A stretch of 51,818 nt of DNA from an uncultured Erysipelotrichaceae bacterium (lineage in GTDB: Bacteria; Bacillota_I; Bacilli_A; Erysipelotrichales; Erysipelotrichaceae): contig CALVGQ010000065.1 in assembly GCA_944327135.1 (NCBI GenBank), positions 1-51,818 of the forward strand. The letters run 5' to 3'. Position numbers and translations under genes: made by a program. Of this stretch, positions 32,270-41,189 are shown piece by piece. Numbering within the stretch: the first letter of the stretch is position 1; every line of letters begins with the position of its first letter. A model generated the notes under the pieces. It worked only from the letters and a program-made list of their open reading frames with translations, made no database searches and was not told the DNA's origin.

Positions 32270-32842
32270 ATGACATTGGGAGAACGGATCCGAGAAGAAA
32301 GAAAACGAATTGGGTTGTCTCAGGAGCAGCTGGCCGAGCACATCGGGGTTTCCCGCCAAACCGTTTATAAATGGGAAAATGAACAGGCGATGCCGGATTT
32401 GAAGAATTTGCAGAAACTGGCGGAGGCTTTTCATCAAAAGGTAGAACAGCTGCTGCAGGAAGAGCCGACTTCCGCACCGCAGCAAACGACATTGAATGAG
32501 GCCATCGATCAGGGTGAACGGCTGATTCGAAAGCACTGGCGTAAAGGAGGCTTCTTATTGATTTACCGCGGGGTGACGGGTTTGATTTTTGCCTTGCTGG
32601 CGTATGGTGCGTCCTATGCTTTTTTTAGCCAAGCGTTTCAAAAGACACAGGGCTTCTTTGGCGGTGACCTGCTGACTGGCCAAGTATCGCTGAGCTATAC
32701 GATCGGAAGCAGTCCATTCGGCGGAATGGAAATGATCTTCTATGGTTTTGCCTTTGTGATCGGAATGGTGGGGCTGGGACTTTTGATCAGCGGTGTGATT
32801 TTGGTTTGGAAAGATCGTGAAATCAATCGAAAAAAGGCTTAA
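32270..32842 (+). CDS. Membrane-anchored XRE-family regulator
   Basis: This 190-residue protein has a clear XRE helix-turn-helix at residues 1-60 (LGERIREERKRIGLSQEQLAEHIGVSRQTVYKWENEQAMPDL). Two hydrophobic segments follow at ~100-125 and ~160-183, so it should be anchored in the membrane with the DNA-binding domain inside. Such one-component regulators often react to membrane stress or to peptides. The start follows AGGAGGG; the frame from 32219 has no site. It lies just after the bacteriocin-type locus and could sense its product, but it has its own promoter and terminator. Confidence 0.85.
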   Translation: MTLGERIREERKRIGLSQEQLAEHIGVSRQTVYKWENEQAMPDLKNLQKLAEAFHQKVEQLLQEEPTSAPQQTTLNEAIDQGERLIRKHWRKGGFLLIYRGVTGLIFALLAYGASYAFFSQAFQKTQGFFGGDLLTGQVSLSYTIGSSPFGGMEMIFYGFAFVIGMVGLGLLISGVILVWKDREINRKKA

Positions 32843-32867
32843 AATCTTCTGATTAGGAAGATTTTTT
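32841..32867 (+). terminator. Terminator of the XRE regulator gene
   Basis: AAAATCTTC and GAAGATTTT pair around a seven-base loop, followed by T residues. The stop codon sits at its 5' edge. Confidence 0.75.
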
Positions 32868-32906
32868 CTTTTTCTTGACAAAGAAAACCGAAAAAAAGAG
32901 GCTTTA

Positions 32907-32950
32907 TGCTATACTGAAACTAACTAGGATCAAAAGGTGATGGCCTTTTT
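32907..32950 (+). promoter_or_regulatory. Extended -10 promoter and leader hairpin of the HD gene
   Basis: TGC TATACT (32907-32915) is an extended -10. About 17 bases later AAAAGG (32932) and CCTTTT (32944) can form a short hairpin ending in TTTTT, resembling a weak attenuator in the leader. Confidence 0.35.
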
Positions 32951-33015
32951 ATGCAGGATCAAACTGCGTTTTGGTGAATACAATAGAAAGGATCCAAATC
33001 AGGAGGAGAAAAAGG

Positions 33016-34260
33016 ATGTTTGAACGGTGTGATGAAGTCAAAGTACTGCGCGATCCGATCCATGGGTATGTCAACATTGAACTGAAAGTGATCTGGGATT
33101 GCCTGAATGCGAAAGAATTTCAGCGTTTACGGCGAATTCGTCAGCTGGGCGGGGCCTACATGGTCTATCATACGGCGGAGCATACCCGTTTTGCCCATTC
33201 ACTGGGCGTTTATGAGATCGTCCGGAAAATGGTAGAGGAAAATCGCAGCATTCGTACAGCGCTCAGCGAGATCGATCGGGTCACGGTGATGCTGGCGGGG
33301 CTGCTGCATGATCTGGGACATGGACCGTATTCGCATTCGTTTGAGCTGATTAGTGGGTTTCAGCATGAAGAGATGACGGTTGCGATCCTTTGCAAAAACA
33401 GTGAGGTTCATGAGGTGATGGAAAAGGCCATGCCGGGATTGGCTGAAAAGGTGGCCCAGGTGATCGAGGGAACGCATGAAAATCCGATCCTGATCCAGAT
33501 GATCAGCGGGCAGCTGGATGCCGATAGAATGGATTATCTGCTGCGGGATGCTTATTTTACTGGCACCAAGTATGGGGAATTCGATATCCAGCGGGTCTTG
33601 CGGACGATCCGGGTTCGGGATGGCAAGCTGGTAGTGAAGCAAAGCGGCATGCACAGCGTGGAAGATTACATCATGGCACGGTACCACATGTATTGGCAGG
33701 TCTATTATCATCCGGTCGCGCGCTGTTATGAACTGTTGATGAAGGCTTTTTTTCAGCGGCTGCGGGATGTGGCACAAAGCGATCCGTCGGTGTTAGATCG
33801 GTTTAGACCGTTTGCTTCGCTGGCCTTGAATGAAACGATGACGATCGAACAGCATTTTTCGATGGATGAGCCGTGCTTCAATTATGGACTGGCACAGTTT
33901 CAGCAGGCAAAGGATCCGATCTTGTCTGATCTGGCTTACCGCATCGTCAATCGTCATTTGTTTGGCTATGAAGATTGGATCTCGCAAGCACAGCAGGATT
34001 TCTGCCAAAGCCGACTGCTCAGCAGCGGATATGATCCGCGGTACTATCTGCTGAGCGACGAAGCCCGGCAGCGTCCGTATGTGCCTTATAAAGGAGATCG
34101 GAAGTCCTTGATCTATGTGGTTACCCCGCAAGAGGAAGTACAGGAGCTTTCTGAGGTCAGTGAAATCGTTAGTGCGCTGATCCGGGGAAAATCCGTGAAT
34201 GATGTGAAGCTGTATTATCCTAAAGAGATCCTACGTAAAAAAGCGGATCATGAGGCATAG
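33016..34260 (+). CDS. HD-domain phosphohydrolase (dNTPase/YwfO-like)
   Basis: This 414-residue cytoplasmic enzyme belongs to the HD superfamily. The metal residues are visible in HTRFAHSLGVYE (residues ~56-67), LLHDLGHGPYSHSFE (HD, ~96-110) and QLDADRMDYLLRDAYFTG (~165-182). That set is typical of deoxynucleoside triphosphate phosphohydrolases and of YwfO-like proteins in Bacillota. The ATG at 33016 follows AGGAGGAG. The N-terminal RDPIHGYVNIE is conserved in the family. Its 3' end overlaps a possible small minus-strand gene by 30 bases. Confidence 0.88.
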   Translation: MFERCDEVKVLRDPIHGYVNIELKVIWDCLNAKEFQRLRRIRQLGGAYMVYHTAEHTRFAHSLGVYEIVRKMVEENRSIRTALSEIDRVTVMLAGLLHDLGHGPYSHSFELISGFQHEEMTVAILCKNSEVHEVMEKAMPGLAEKVAQVIEGTHENPILIQMISGQLDADRMDYLLRDAYFTGTKYGEFDIQRVLRTIRVRDGKLVVKQSGMHSVEDYIMARYHMYWQVYYHPVARCYELLMKAFFQRLRDVAQSDPSVLDRFRPFASLALNETMTIEQHFSMDEPCFNYGLAQFQQAKDPILSDLAYRIVNRHLFGYEDWISQAQQDFCQSRLLSSGYDPRYYLLSDEARQRPYVPYKGDRKSLIYVVTPQEEVQELSEVSEIVSALIRGKSVNDVKLYYPKEILRKKADHEA

Positions 34261-34389
34261 CAGAAGAAGCAGCAAGCCTAAAAAGGGCAGCAGCGTCCAA
34301 AGGCCAAGCTGAGGAAGGCTGCCAGGGTGATGCTGAAGCAGAAATAAGATCCATAGAAAAGCCAGACAGATCGAAAGGTATCGTTTCAT
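34231..34389 (-). CDS. Possible 52-residue small membrane protein
   Basis: On the minus strand a frame starts with ATG at 34389, behind AGGAG with a seven-base gap, and encodes 52 residues. It has two hydrophobic stretches (LSICLAFLWILFLL and LWTLLPFLGLLLLLLCLMI) with basic ends (MKRY, MIRFFT). It fills the gap between the HD gene and gdhA and overlaps the HD gene end by 30 bases. No family is recognised. The ribosome site and the hairpin-like two-span layout are the only support. Confidence 0.4.
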   Translation of the reverse strand: MKRYLSICLAFLWILFLLQHHPGSLPQLGLWTLLPFLGLLLLLLCLMIRFFT

Positions 34390-34405
34390 CAGAGGGCTCC
34401 TTTGT

Positions 34406-34434
34406 TTGGTTTATTCTATGTGAAAACGGATAAA
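34406..34434 (+). promoter_or_regulatory. Candidate promoter of gdhA
   Basis: TTGGTT (34406-34411), 17 bases and GATAAA (34429-34434) precede gdhA closely. A weak cre-like sequence (TGAAAACGGATAAA, 12 of 14) overlaps the -10. Confidence 0.35.
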
Positions 34435-34455
34435 AAAGAAGGGAGAAAGGGAAAA

Positions 34456-35793
34456 ATGGATTATCTTGAACGTGTTCTTGCGGATCTGAAAGAAAAAGAT
34501 GGCGCTCAGCCGGAATTTCTTCAGGCGGCAGAAGAAGTGCTGCAGTCGATTCGTCCGATTTTTGAAGCGCATCCGGAATATGAGGAGCAGGCGGTACTGG
34601 AACGGCTGATCGAGCCGGAGCGGATCATCCAATTTAAAGTGCCTTGGAGAGATGATCAAGGCAAGATGCATGTGAACCGCGGCTGGCGGGTTCAGTTCAG
34701 CAGTGTTTTGGGACCGTATAAAGGCGGGCTGCGTTTTCATCCCAGCGTAAATCTGGGGATCATGAAATTCTTGGCTTTTGAGCAGATCTTCAAGAATGCT
34801 TTGACGACGCTGCCGATTGGCGGTGCCAAAGGCGGCAGTGATTTTGATCCAAAAGGAAAGTCAGATCCGGAGATTTTGCGGTTTTGTCAGAGCTTCATGC
34901 TGGAACTGGAGAAACACATTGGTCCGGATGTGGATGTTCCGGCTGGTGACATGGGCGTGGGAGCCCGTGAAATCGGTTATCTTTATGGGCAGTATCGGCG
35001 GATCCGAGGGGCAAGCGAACGCGGTGTGCTGACCGGGAAAGGGCTAAGCTATGGCGGCAGTTTGGCCCGCAAGGAAGCCACCGGCTATGGGCTGATTTAT
35101 TTTGCTTTGGAAATGATGAAGCGGTCTCACCTGGATCCGCAAGGCCTTCGGGCGATTGTTTCCGGCAGCGGCAATGTTGCGATCTATGCGGCAGAAAAAG
35201 CCATGCAGCAGGGAATGCGGGTGATCGCGATGAGCGATTCCAAGGGATATATCGTGGATGAAGCATTGGATCTGGATCTGATCAAACAGATCAAAGAAAA
35301 GGAACGCGGCGCTTTAAGCGAATACCCGGCACGAGCGAAGCATGGGGCATACTATCCGGGATCGGTCTATGATGCCGATCTGGCAGCAGAGGTGGCTTTT
35401 CCATGTGCAACACAGAATGAGATCGATCTGTCCCGCGCCAAAAAGCTGGTTTTGGGGGGCTGCCGGCTGATTGCGGAAGGGGCCAATATGCCGAATACGA
35501 ATGAAGCGATCGCTTATTATCGTGAACAGGGCGTGCTGTTTGCCCCGGGCAAGGCGTCCAATGCCGGCGGCGTGGCTACTTCCGCCTTGGAAATGAGTCA
35601 GAACAGCATGCGTCTTTCCTGGACCTTTGAGGAGGTCGATGAAAAGCTTCAGGACATCATGAAAGCGATCCATGAACAGTGTGTTCAGGCTATCGAGCAA
35701 TACCATCTGGATCCAAAGGACTATGTTTCTGCAGCAAATCTGGCTGGGGCGGCCAAGGTCATTGAAGCGATGGTGGCGATGGGCGATTATTGA
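34456..35793 (+). CDS. gdhA: Glutamate dehydrogenase
   Basis: This 445-residue enzyme reversibly aminates 2-oxoglutarate to glutamate. Length and motifs match the hexameric bacterial class (about 445-450): catalytic Lys125 in PIGGAKGGSDFDPKGKSD, VPAGDMGVGAREIGYLYGQY, and the Rossmann SGSGNVAIYAAEKA. The ATG at 34456 is chosen because it gives the family start and has GGGAGAAAGGG upstream; the frame to 34402 lies in the promoter. The NADP or NAD preference is not clear from sequence. The M28 peptidase gene follows 69 bases later without a terminator, so both may be cotranscribed and link peptide use to glutamate. Confidence 0.95.
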   Translation: MDYLERVLADLKEKDGAQPEFLQAAEEVLQSIRPIFEAHPEYEEQAVLERLIEPERIIQFKVPWRDDQGKMHVNRGWRVQFSSVLGPYKGGLRFHPSVNLGIMKFLAFEQIFKNALTTLPIGGAKGGSDFDPKGKSDPEILRFCQSFMLELEKHIGPDVDVPAGDMGVGAREIGYLYGQYRRIRGASERGVLTGKGLSYGGSLARKEATGYGLIYFALEMMKRSHLDPQGLRAIVSGSGNVAIYAAEKAMQQGMRVIAMSDSKGYIVDEALDLDLIKQIKEKERGALSEYPARAKHGAYYPGSVYDADLAAEVAFPCATQNEIDLSRAKKLVLGGCRLIAEGANMPNTNEAIAYYREQGVLFAPGKASNAGGVATSALEMSQNSMRLSWTFEEVDEKLQDIMKAIHEQCVQAIEQYHLDPKDYVSAANLAGAAKVIEAMVAMGDY

Positions 35794-35862
35794 TCGAAAA
35801 AACGGCAAAGCAAAATCAAAGGATGGCGCTGGCAAAAAAAAGAATATGAAGGAGATGATTTT

Positions 35863-37128
35863 ATGGAAATGGGACAACGGGAATGGGAATTGTTAAAAAA
35901 GATCGGAAAGACCCGGATCAGCGGTTCTAAGGAAGAAAAAGAAACAGCGGAACTACTAAAACAGGAAATTGAACAGCTTGGAGTCAAAGCGGAGCTGATG
36001 CCGTTTGAGGTCAGTGCCTGGACGATCCAAAAGGCGGCGCTGACTTCCAAGGAACGTTCGTTTGAGGTGGCTGGCTATGGCCATTGTGCCGATACGCCTG
36101 AGGAAGGCGTGACGGCAGGCTTTTACTACATGGAGCAGATGGATGAAGTGGCCAAGGCATTGGCCAAGGACAAGATCGTGCTGGTCAATGGATATTTGGG
36201 GCTGGATGGCTACAAGGCCGTCGTGGAATCCGGCGCAGTGGGCTTCATCACCTACAGCGGAGATATCCGCGATACGCTTGAAGACACCGATCTGTTCACG
36301 ACACGGGAACTGCGGCCGCAGCTGCAGAAGCTGGGAAAACTGCCGGGCGTTCATCTGCGCGTTCAGGATGCAATGGAGCTGGTGAAAAGCGAACCATCGG
36401 AATTGACCCTGACGGTGCAGCAAAACGAATCAACCGCCGTTTCGTACAATGTGCTATCGGAAATCCCAGGAAAAGAAAATCCGGAGGAAGTCATCTTATT
36501 GACGGCTCATCTGGATTCGGTGGAATTTTCTTCAGGAGTCTATGACAATGGCGCGGGCAGTGTGATCTTGATGGAATTGCTGCGCTATTTTAAGGAGCAT
36601 CAGCCAAAGCGGACCTTGCGTTTTCTGTTTTGCGGCAGTGAGGAGCGCGGTCTGCTGGGCAGCCATGCCTATGTTCAGCAGCATCCAGAGGCGCTGTCAG
36701 CCATTCGGCTGGTCGTCAATGTGGATGTTGCCGGCCCGGTCTTAGGACAGGAACGGATCTTTGTGATGGCAGAAGAGGAAACCGTGGCGATGGTCCAATT
36801 GCTGGCAAAGGAAGAGGGCTTTGCTGCAAAGATCGAATCGAACATTTATTCCAGCGATGCGATCCCGTTTGCCGATCAGGGGATCCCAGGGGTTAATTTT
36901 ACCCGTTTTGGAGTACCGGGAACGGCTTATATCCACAACCGGCATGATACGCTGCAGTTTATGAGCGCAGCCAGTCTGGAAAAGACGACTCGTTTTGTGT
37001 TAAGCTTTTTAAAACGGGTCGATGGCAGCAAAGTGTTTGCGATTCCGCGCCAGATTCCGAAAAATATTCGGGAGAAAGTGGACGAATATTTAAAGAAGCC
37101 AAAAAAGGAAGAGAAGAAAGAAAACTAA
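35863..37128 (+). CDS. M28-family aminopeptidase
   Basis: This 421-residue protein is a co-catalytic zinc aminopeptidase. The metal ligands and base are visible: His216 in TAHLDS, Asp228 in YDNGAGS, Glu260/Glu261 in CGSEERGLLGS, Asp288 in VNVDVAG and His361 in HNRHDT. Residues ~90-190 hold an inserted domain that resembles the PA lid domain of the family. There is no signal peptide, so it is cytoplasmic. The end is Lys-rich. The start follows AAGGAG. It ends at a bidirectional terminator. Confidence 0.88.
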   Translation: MEMGQREWELLKKIGKTRISGSKEEKETAELLKQEIEQLGVKAELMPFEVSAWTIQKAALTSKERSFEVAGYGHCADTPEEGVTAGFYYMEQMDEVAKALAKDKIVLVNGYLGLDGYKAVVESGAVGFITYSGDIRDTLEDTDLFTTRELRPQLQKLGKLPGVHLRVQDAMELVKSEPSELTLTVQQNESTAVSYNVLSEIPGKENPEEVILLTAHLDSVEFSSGVYDNGAGSVILMELLRYFKEHQPKRTLRFLFCGSEERGLLGSHAYVQQHPEALSAIRLVVNVDVAGPVLGQERIFVMAEEETVAMVQLLAKEEGFAAKIESNIYSSDAIPFADQGIPGVNFTRFGVPGTAYIHNRHDTLQFMSAASLEKTTRFVLSFLKRVDGSKVFAIPRQIPKNIREKVDEYLKKPKKEEKKEN

Positions 37129-37152
37129 AAAAACCGCGCAATGCGGTTTTTT
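37128..37152. terminator. Bidirectional terminator between the M28 and PBP genes
   Basis: AAAAAACCGC and GCGGTTTTTT form a ten-pair stem around GCAAT, giving T-runs on both strands. Its right edge touches the stop codon of the convergent PBP gene, and the left edge covers the end of the M28 gene. Confidence 0.85.
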
Positions 37153-39034
37153 AGTCGCTTTTTTTAAACCAGTAAATCGAACCATTGTTGTCCAGCTGCC
37201 CGGTAATCGGGTTGACCTTCCGTTCTTCCAGATTATGAGTCAAGGAATACCAAGGCCCGGGACTGTCCTTAGGATAAAGTTTATTCCAGATCGTTTGGAA
37301 CATCGAGCGCGCCAGCTTGCGCTCCTCGGTGGTTGTCAGGGCCTGATTTTCATCATAGCCGTTCCAGATGACCAGGGTCAGCTGCGGATTGTAGCCGGCA
37401 ATCAGGCTGTCCCAGTCGCTGGAACCGGATTTGGCAGCCACCGTGGTATAGGGCTCATAGCCCAGCAAGGAAGGACCGGATACATAATTGTTTTTGATGT
37501 CAAAGGGAGCCCGCAGCAGGGAAGTAAGAACCAGGGTGTCATTCTGATCCAAAAGCTGTTTGGGTTCGATCTGGCGTTGGTAGAGCACGTTGCCTTGGCT
37601 GTCCCGGATGCATTTGATGAATGCCGGTTCTTCGAATAGTCCTTCGGAGGCAAAGGTGTTGTAGATCTTGGCCAGATCGATCAGCGGGAAGTCGGTCGTT
37701 CCCAGTGCCATCGAAGCGGTCGGCTCTTTTTGTTCGATGCCAAAGGATTTCAGTGCTTCATAAAGCATGTCGATGCCCAGATAAAGATGGGTCTTGATGG
37801 CATAGACATTGTCGGAAGTGGAAATCGCGTGAATCAGAGAAATATCGGTGTTGGCGTAGAGGTTTTTGTAATTTTCTGGGGTATAGGCCACGGTCTGCGT
37901 CAGCTGAAAGCTGGTTTTTTCGCTTAAAAAGGTGGTATCGGGCTGAAAGCCTTGACTCAAAGCCAGATAATACAGCAGCGGCTTGATGGTCGAGCCGACC
38001 TGCCGTTGAGAATACAGGGCCCGATTGTATTGGGTATCAGTGTAGCGGGTCCCGCCGGAAATGGCCTTGACTTTAAAGGTGATCGGCTCCAGGGCCAGCA
38101 TGGCCGTTTGCTGGGTGGAATCGGCCATGGTCTCATCGATCGTGGCCTGCATGATGGCTTGCAGCTCAGGATCATAGTAGGTATAGATATCCAACCCGTT
38201 TTCCAGCTGTTCCTCACTACAGAAGCCCAGCTTTTGACATTCGGCAAAGACCGCGTCTTTGTAGTAGCCGGCGATATTTTTTTCGATCTGCTGATGATAA
38301 TCGCAAAGGGCGATTTCTTCGGCAAAGATGGCATCGGCTTCTTCCTGACTCAGCACGTGGTTGCTGACCATGGCATCCAGCACGGTACGCTGGCGCTGAC
38401 GGCTGGCTTGATAATCATTGAATGGGGAATAATAGGTGGGACCATTGGGAATGCCGACCAGCATCGTGATTTCTGCAAGCGAACATTCGGTAAGTGGTTT
38501 ATCGAAAAAGAATTGGGCAGCGGTATTGATCCCAGTGATCCCATGGCCGAAATAAGAAGTGTTCAGGTAGGTTTCCAGAATTTCTTCTTTGGTATAATGA
38601 AGCTCCAGTCGAATGGCCCAGACGAGTTCTTTTAATTTTCTTTCGAAGGACTGTTCCTGTGTAAGGTACAGATTTTTGGCGACCTGCTGGGTGATCGTGC
38701 TGCCGCCTTGGACGATCTTCCATTGGGTCAGATCGACCCAGGCGGCTTTAATCAGCCGCAAGGGATCGATCCCAAAATGCTGGAAATAACGCTTATCTTC
38801 AATGGAAATGATAGCGTCAATGACTTCCTGCGGAATGTCTTCATAAGCAATCCAGTCAATGCTGGCTGTATTGCTGGCTTGATAAAAGATGTTTAGCTCG
38901 TCATCGTAAAGCCTGATGGAAGAGTTTTCCATCAGTTTGGGAGCGGGCAGCAAAGCGCAGATCAAGGTGAATAGAAGAAGTGAAAAAAAGGTGCATATAA
39001 TCGTGATCTGAGCGATTTTTAGGAATTTTTTCAA
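37151..39034 (-). CDS. Bifunctional penicillin-binding protein (PBP1A type)
   Basis: This 627-residue enzyme polymerises and cross-links peptidoglycan at the outer face of the membrane. One N-terminal span (residues ~6-30) is followed by a GT51 transglycosylase domain with SIEDKRYFQHFGIDPLR, GGSTITQQVAKNL and SYFGHGITG. The transpeptidase domain has the Ser-x-x-Lys motif in GSTIKP, a Ser-Asp-Asn motif (STSDN) and KSGSSDWD in place of KTG. I prefer a TTG start at 39034 because GAGGTGA lies five bases before it. The GTG at 39043 overlaps that site and would add three residues. It is a single gene, divergent from the DUF1934-argS operon. Confidence 0.9.
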   Translation of the reverse strand: MKKFLKIAQITIICTFFSLLLFTLICALLPAPKLMENSSIRLYDDELNIFYQASNTASIDWIAYEDIPQEVIDAIISIEDKRYFQHFGIDPLRLIKAAWVDLTQWKIVQGGSTITQQVAKNLYLTQEQSFERKLKELVWAIRLELHYTKEEILETYLNTSYFGHGITGINTAAQFFFDKPLTECSLAEITMLVGIPNGPTYYSPFNDYQASRQRQRTVLDAMVSNHVLSQEEADAIFAEEIALCDYHQQIEKNIAGYYKDAVFAECQKLGFCSEEQLENGLDIYTYYDPELQAIMQATIDETMADSTQQTAMLALEPITFKVKAISGGTRYTDTQYNRALYSQRQVGSTIKPLLYYLALSQGFQPDTTFLSEKTSFQLTQTVAYTPENYKNLYANTDISLIHAISTSDNVYAIKTHLYLGIDMLYEALKSFGIEQKEPTASMALGTTDFPLIDLAKIYNTFASEGLFEEPAFIKCIRDSQGNVLYQRQIEPKQLLDQNDTLVLTSLLRAPFDIKNNYVSGPSLLGYEPYTTVAAKSGSSDWDSLIAGYNPQLTLVIWNGYDENQALTTTEERKLARSMFQTIWNKLYPKDSPGPWYSLTHNLEERKVNPITGQLDNNGSIYWFKKSD

Positions 39035-39086
39035 AGGAATCACCTCATGCTTATTGTGGTCATTTTTTGAAAGTTTAAACTGACTA

Positions 39087-39114
39087 TTGACATCGAGGTG
39101 GTTTTGTCTATAAT
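39087..39114 (+). promoter_or_regulatory. Strong promoter of the DUF1934-argS-rpoE operon
   Basis: TTGACA (39087-39092), a 16-base spacer and TATAAT (39109-39114), both perfect hexamers, lie 24 bases before the first gene. Confidence 0.8.
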
Positions 39115-39138
39115 CAAGAGGAAAAGGTTGGACGGGTC

Positions 39139-39528
39139 ATGAAAAAAAGGAAAATTCTTCTTGATTGTACACAAACCAATCTGCTGGAAAATACGGTGGA
39201 ATTACAAAATAATCTGCCGGGAATTTGGCTTGATGAACAAAATGTGGAATATAGGGAATCAGAAGCGGTGCAGGTCGTGCTTTCCTTTATGGAAGCAGGC
39301 TTGCGAATCGAACGGAAGAGCGAAAATCATACCCGGCTCTTTTGCTGCCCGAAAAGAAAAACCAAAGCATGGATGCAAACCGAATGGGGTGAATTTGTTT
39401 TCGATGTGGAAACAGATTACATCAGCAGGGAAGCGCATCAAATTGAGGTTCAATATCGGTTGAGTCAGAACGGCATGCTGATCCATCAGGTACGGTTCTG
39501 CTGGAAATTAAAGGAGGAACAGGCATGA
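39139..39528 (+). CDS. DUF1934 (YwiB-like) beta-barrel protein
   Basis: This 129-residue protein precedes argS and rpoE, the same order as ywiB-argS-rpoE in Bacillus. The length, the all-beta pattern and the ending (VEVQYRLSQNGMLIHQVRFCWKL-like Y-L...G-...) fit the DUF1934 calycin-like family of unknown function. The ATG follows a weak AGGTTGG site under a strong promoter. It overlaps argS by four bases (ATGA), so the two are translationally coupled. Confidence 0.7.
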   Translation: MKKRKILLDCTQTNLLENTVELQNNLPGIWLDEQNVEYRESEAVQVVLSFMEAGLRIERKSENHTRLFCCPKRKTKAWMQTEWGEFVFDVETDYISREAHQIEVQYRLSQNGMLIHQVRFCWKLKEEQA

Positions 39529-41171
39529 ATCAGATTGAAAACAAGTTGAAGCAGGCAATTCAGGAAGCGGTGCAGAAAGCTTTCGCGATAACCATCGAGA
39601 CAGAGGAGATCAACATTGAAATTCCAAAAGAGAAAAGTCATGGAGATTATTCGACCAATGCGGCCATGCGATTGACCAAACAGCTAAAGAAGAATCCAAG
39701 AGAAATTGCATCGGCACTGTGTGAGGCGCTGGATAAAGAAACCGCTTCAGTCGAACGGATCGAGATTGCTGGACCGGGATTTATTAACTTTTTCATGAAA
39801 AGCGACCGTTTGGCAAGCGTTATTCAGACCATTTTGAAAGAACAGGAAAACTATGGCAAAAGCGATGCTGGAAAAGGGATCCGGATCAACGTAGAATATG
39901 TTTCGGCCAATCCTACCGGTGATTTGCATCCGGGCCATGCCCGCGGAGCGGCAATCGGGGATAGCGTTACCCGAATGCTGAAAATGGCGGGCTATGAGGT
40001 TACTCGCGAATATTATGTGAATGATGCCGGAAACCAGATCGATAAAATGGGAAAGTCCCTGCAGGCCCGATATCTTCAATTATGCGGGGTCGAAGCAGAG
40101 GTGCCGGAGGATGGATATCATGGTCCGGATCTGATCGAGATCGCAAAAGAGCTAAAAAAGGCATATGGCGATCGTTATGCGCATACTAGTAAAGCGGAAA
40201 GCCTTGCTTTTTTCAAAGAAGAGGGGCTGAAAGCAGAATTAAAGAAGCTGAAAGACGACTTAGCCCTGTTCAATGTGGAGTTTGATGTGTGGACCTCTGA
40301 ACGCAGCGTTTATCAGCGTGGATTAGTAGAGAGAGCCGTAGCAACGCTGATTCAGCAGGGGATGACCTATGAATCTGAAGGAGCACTTTGGCTAAAGACG
40401 ACCGAATTTGGAGATGATAAGGATCGTGTTTTACGGAAAAGTGATGGCAGCTATACGTATCTGACTCCGGATATTGCCTATCATCTGGATAAGCTGGATC
40501 GCGGGTATGATCAGCTGGTCGATTTTTTCGGGGCCGATCATCATGGCTATATCGTTCGTTTGAAAGCGGCCATTCAGGCCTTGGGCTATCCAAGCGATAA
40601 GCTGGATGTGGATATCATCCAGATGGCTAGAATGATCAAAGATGGAGAAGAATTTAAACTTTCTAAACGTAGTGGAAAAGCGGTAGCGCTGCGGGATCTG
40701 ATCGAAGAGGCAGGCGCTGATGCGGTACGGTATTTCTTTGCTTCCAGAGCGGCGGATACGCAAATGGATTTCGATATTGATATGGCCAAAAAACAGACGA
40801 ATGAAAATCCGGTGTATTACGCTCAGTATGCTCATGCCCGGATGTGTTCGATCCTTCGTCAGGCAGAAGGAATCTCCATTGCGGATCAAACGAATTTGAT
40901 CGCTCATCCAAAAGAACTTGAACTGTGTAAGCATCTGAATGAATTTGCGGCAGTAGTGGCTGATGCGGCGAAGTGCCGTCAGCCGCATAAGATGTGCAAC
41001 TACATCCGGACGCTGGCGCAGGATTTCCACAGCTTTTATGCGGAATGCAAGGTGGTTGATAAAGAGAACCCAGAGCTTTCAGCGCAGCGGCTAGCGTTAG
41101 TAACTGCTGCGAAGATCACGATGAAAAACGCACTGAACCTGATTGGGGTTAGTGCGCCTGAAAAGATGTAA
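39525..41171 (+). CDS. argS: Arginyl-tRNA synthetase
   Basis: This 548-residue class I synthetase charges tRNA-Arg. The HIGH-type motif is in SANPTGDLHPGHARGA (residues ~127-142), the KMSKS-type motif is KLSKRSGKAV at about 380, and the N-terminal Add-1 domain (IEIPKEKSHGDYSTNAAMRLTK) is present. DALR-type anticodon domain follows at the C-terminus. Start is at an ATGA overlap with the DUF1934 gene, with AAGGAGG upstream. rpoE follows 18 bases later. Confidence 0.97.
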   Translation: MNQIENKLKQAIQEAVQKAFAITIETEEINIEIPKEKSHGDYSTNAAMRLTKQLKKNPREIASALCEALDKETASVERIEIAGPGFINFFMKSDRLASVIQTILKEQENYGKSDAGKGIRINVEYVSANPTGDLHPGHARGAAIGDSVTRMLKMAGYEVTREYYVNDAGNQIDKMGKSLQARYLQLCGVEAEVPEDGYHGPDLIEIAKELKKAYGDRYAHTSKAESLAFFKEEGLKAELKKLKDDLALFNVEFDVWTSERSVYQRGLVERAVATLIQQGMTYESEGALWLKTTEFGDDKDRVLRKSDGSYTYLTPDIAYHLDKLDRGYDQLVDFFGADHHGYIVRLKAAIQALGYPSDKLDVDIIQMARMIKDGEEFKLSKRSGKAVALRDLIEEAGADAVRYFFASRAADTQMDFDIDMAKKQTNENPVYYAQYAHARMCSILRQAEGISIADQTNLIAHPKELELCKHLNEFAAVVADAAKCRQPHKMCNYIRTLAQDFHSFYAECKVVDKENPELSAQRLALVTAAKITMKNALNLIGVSAPEKM

Positions 41172-41189
41172 GAGAGGAATAAATCAAAC

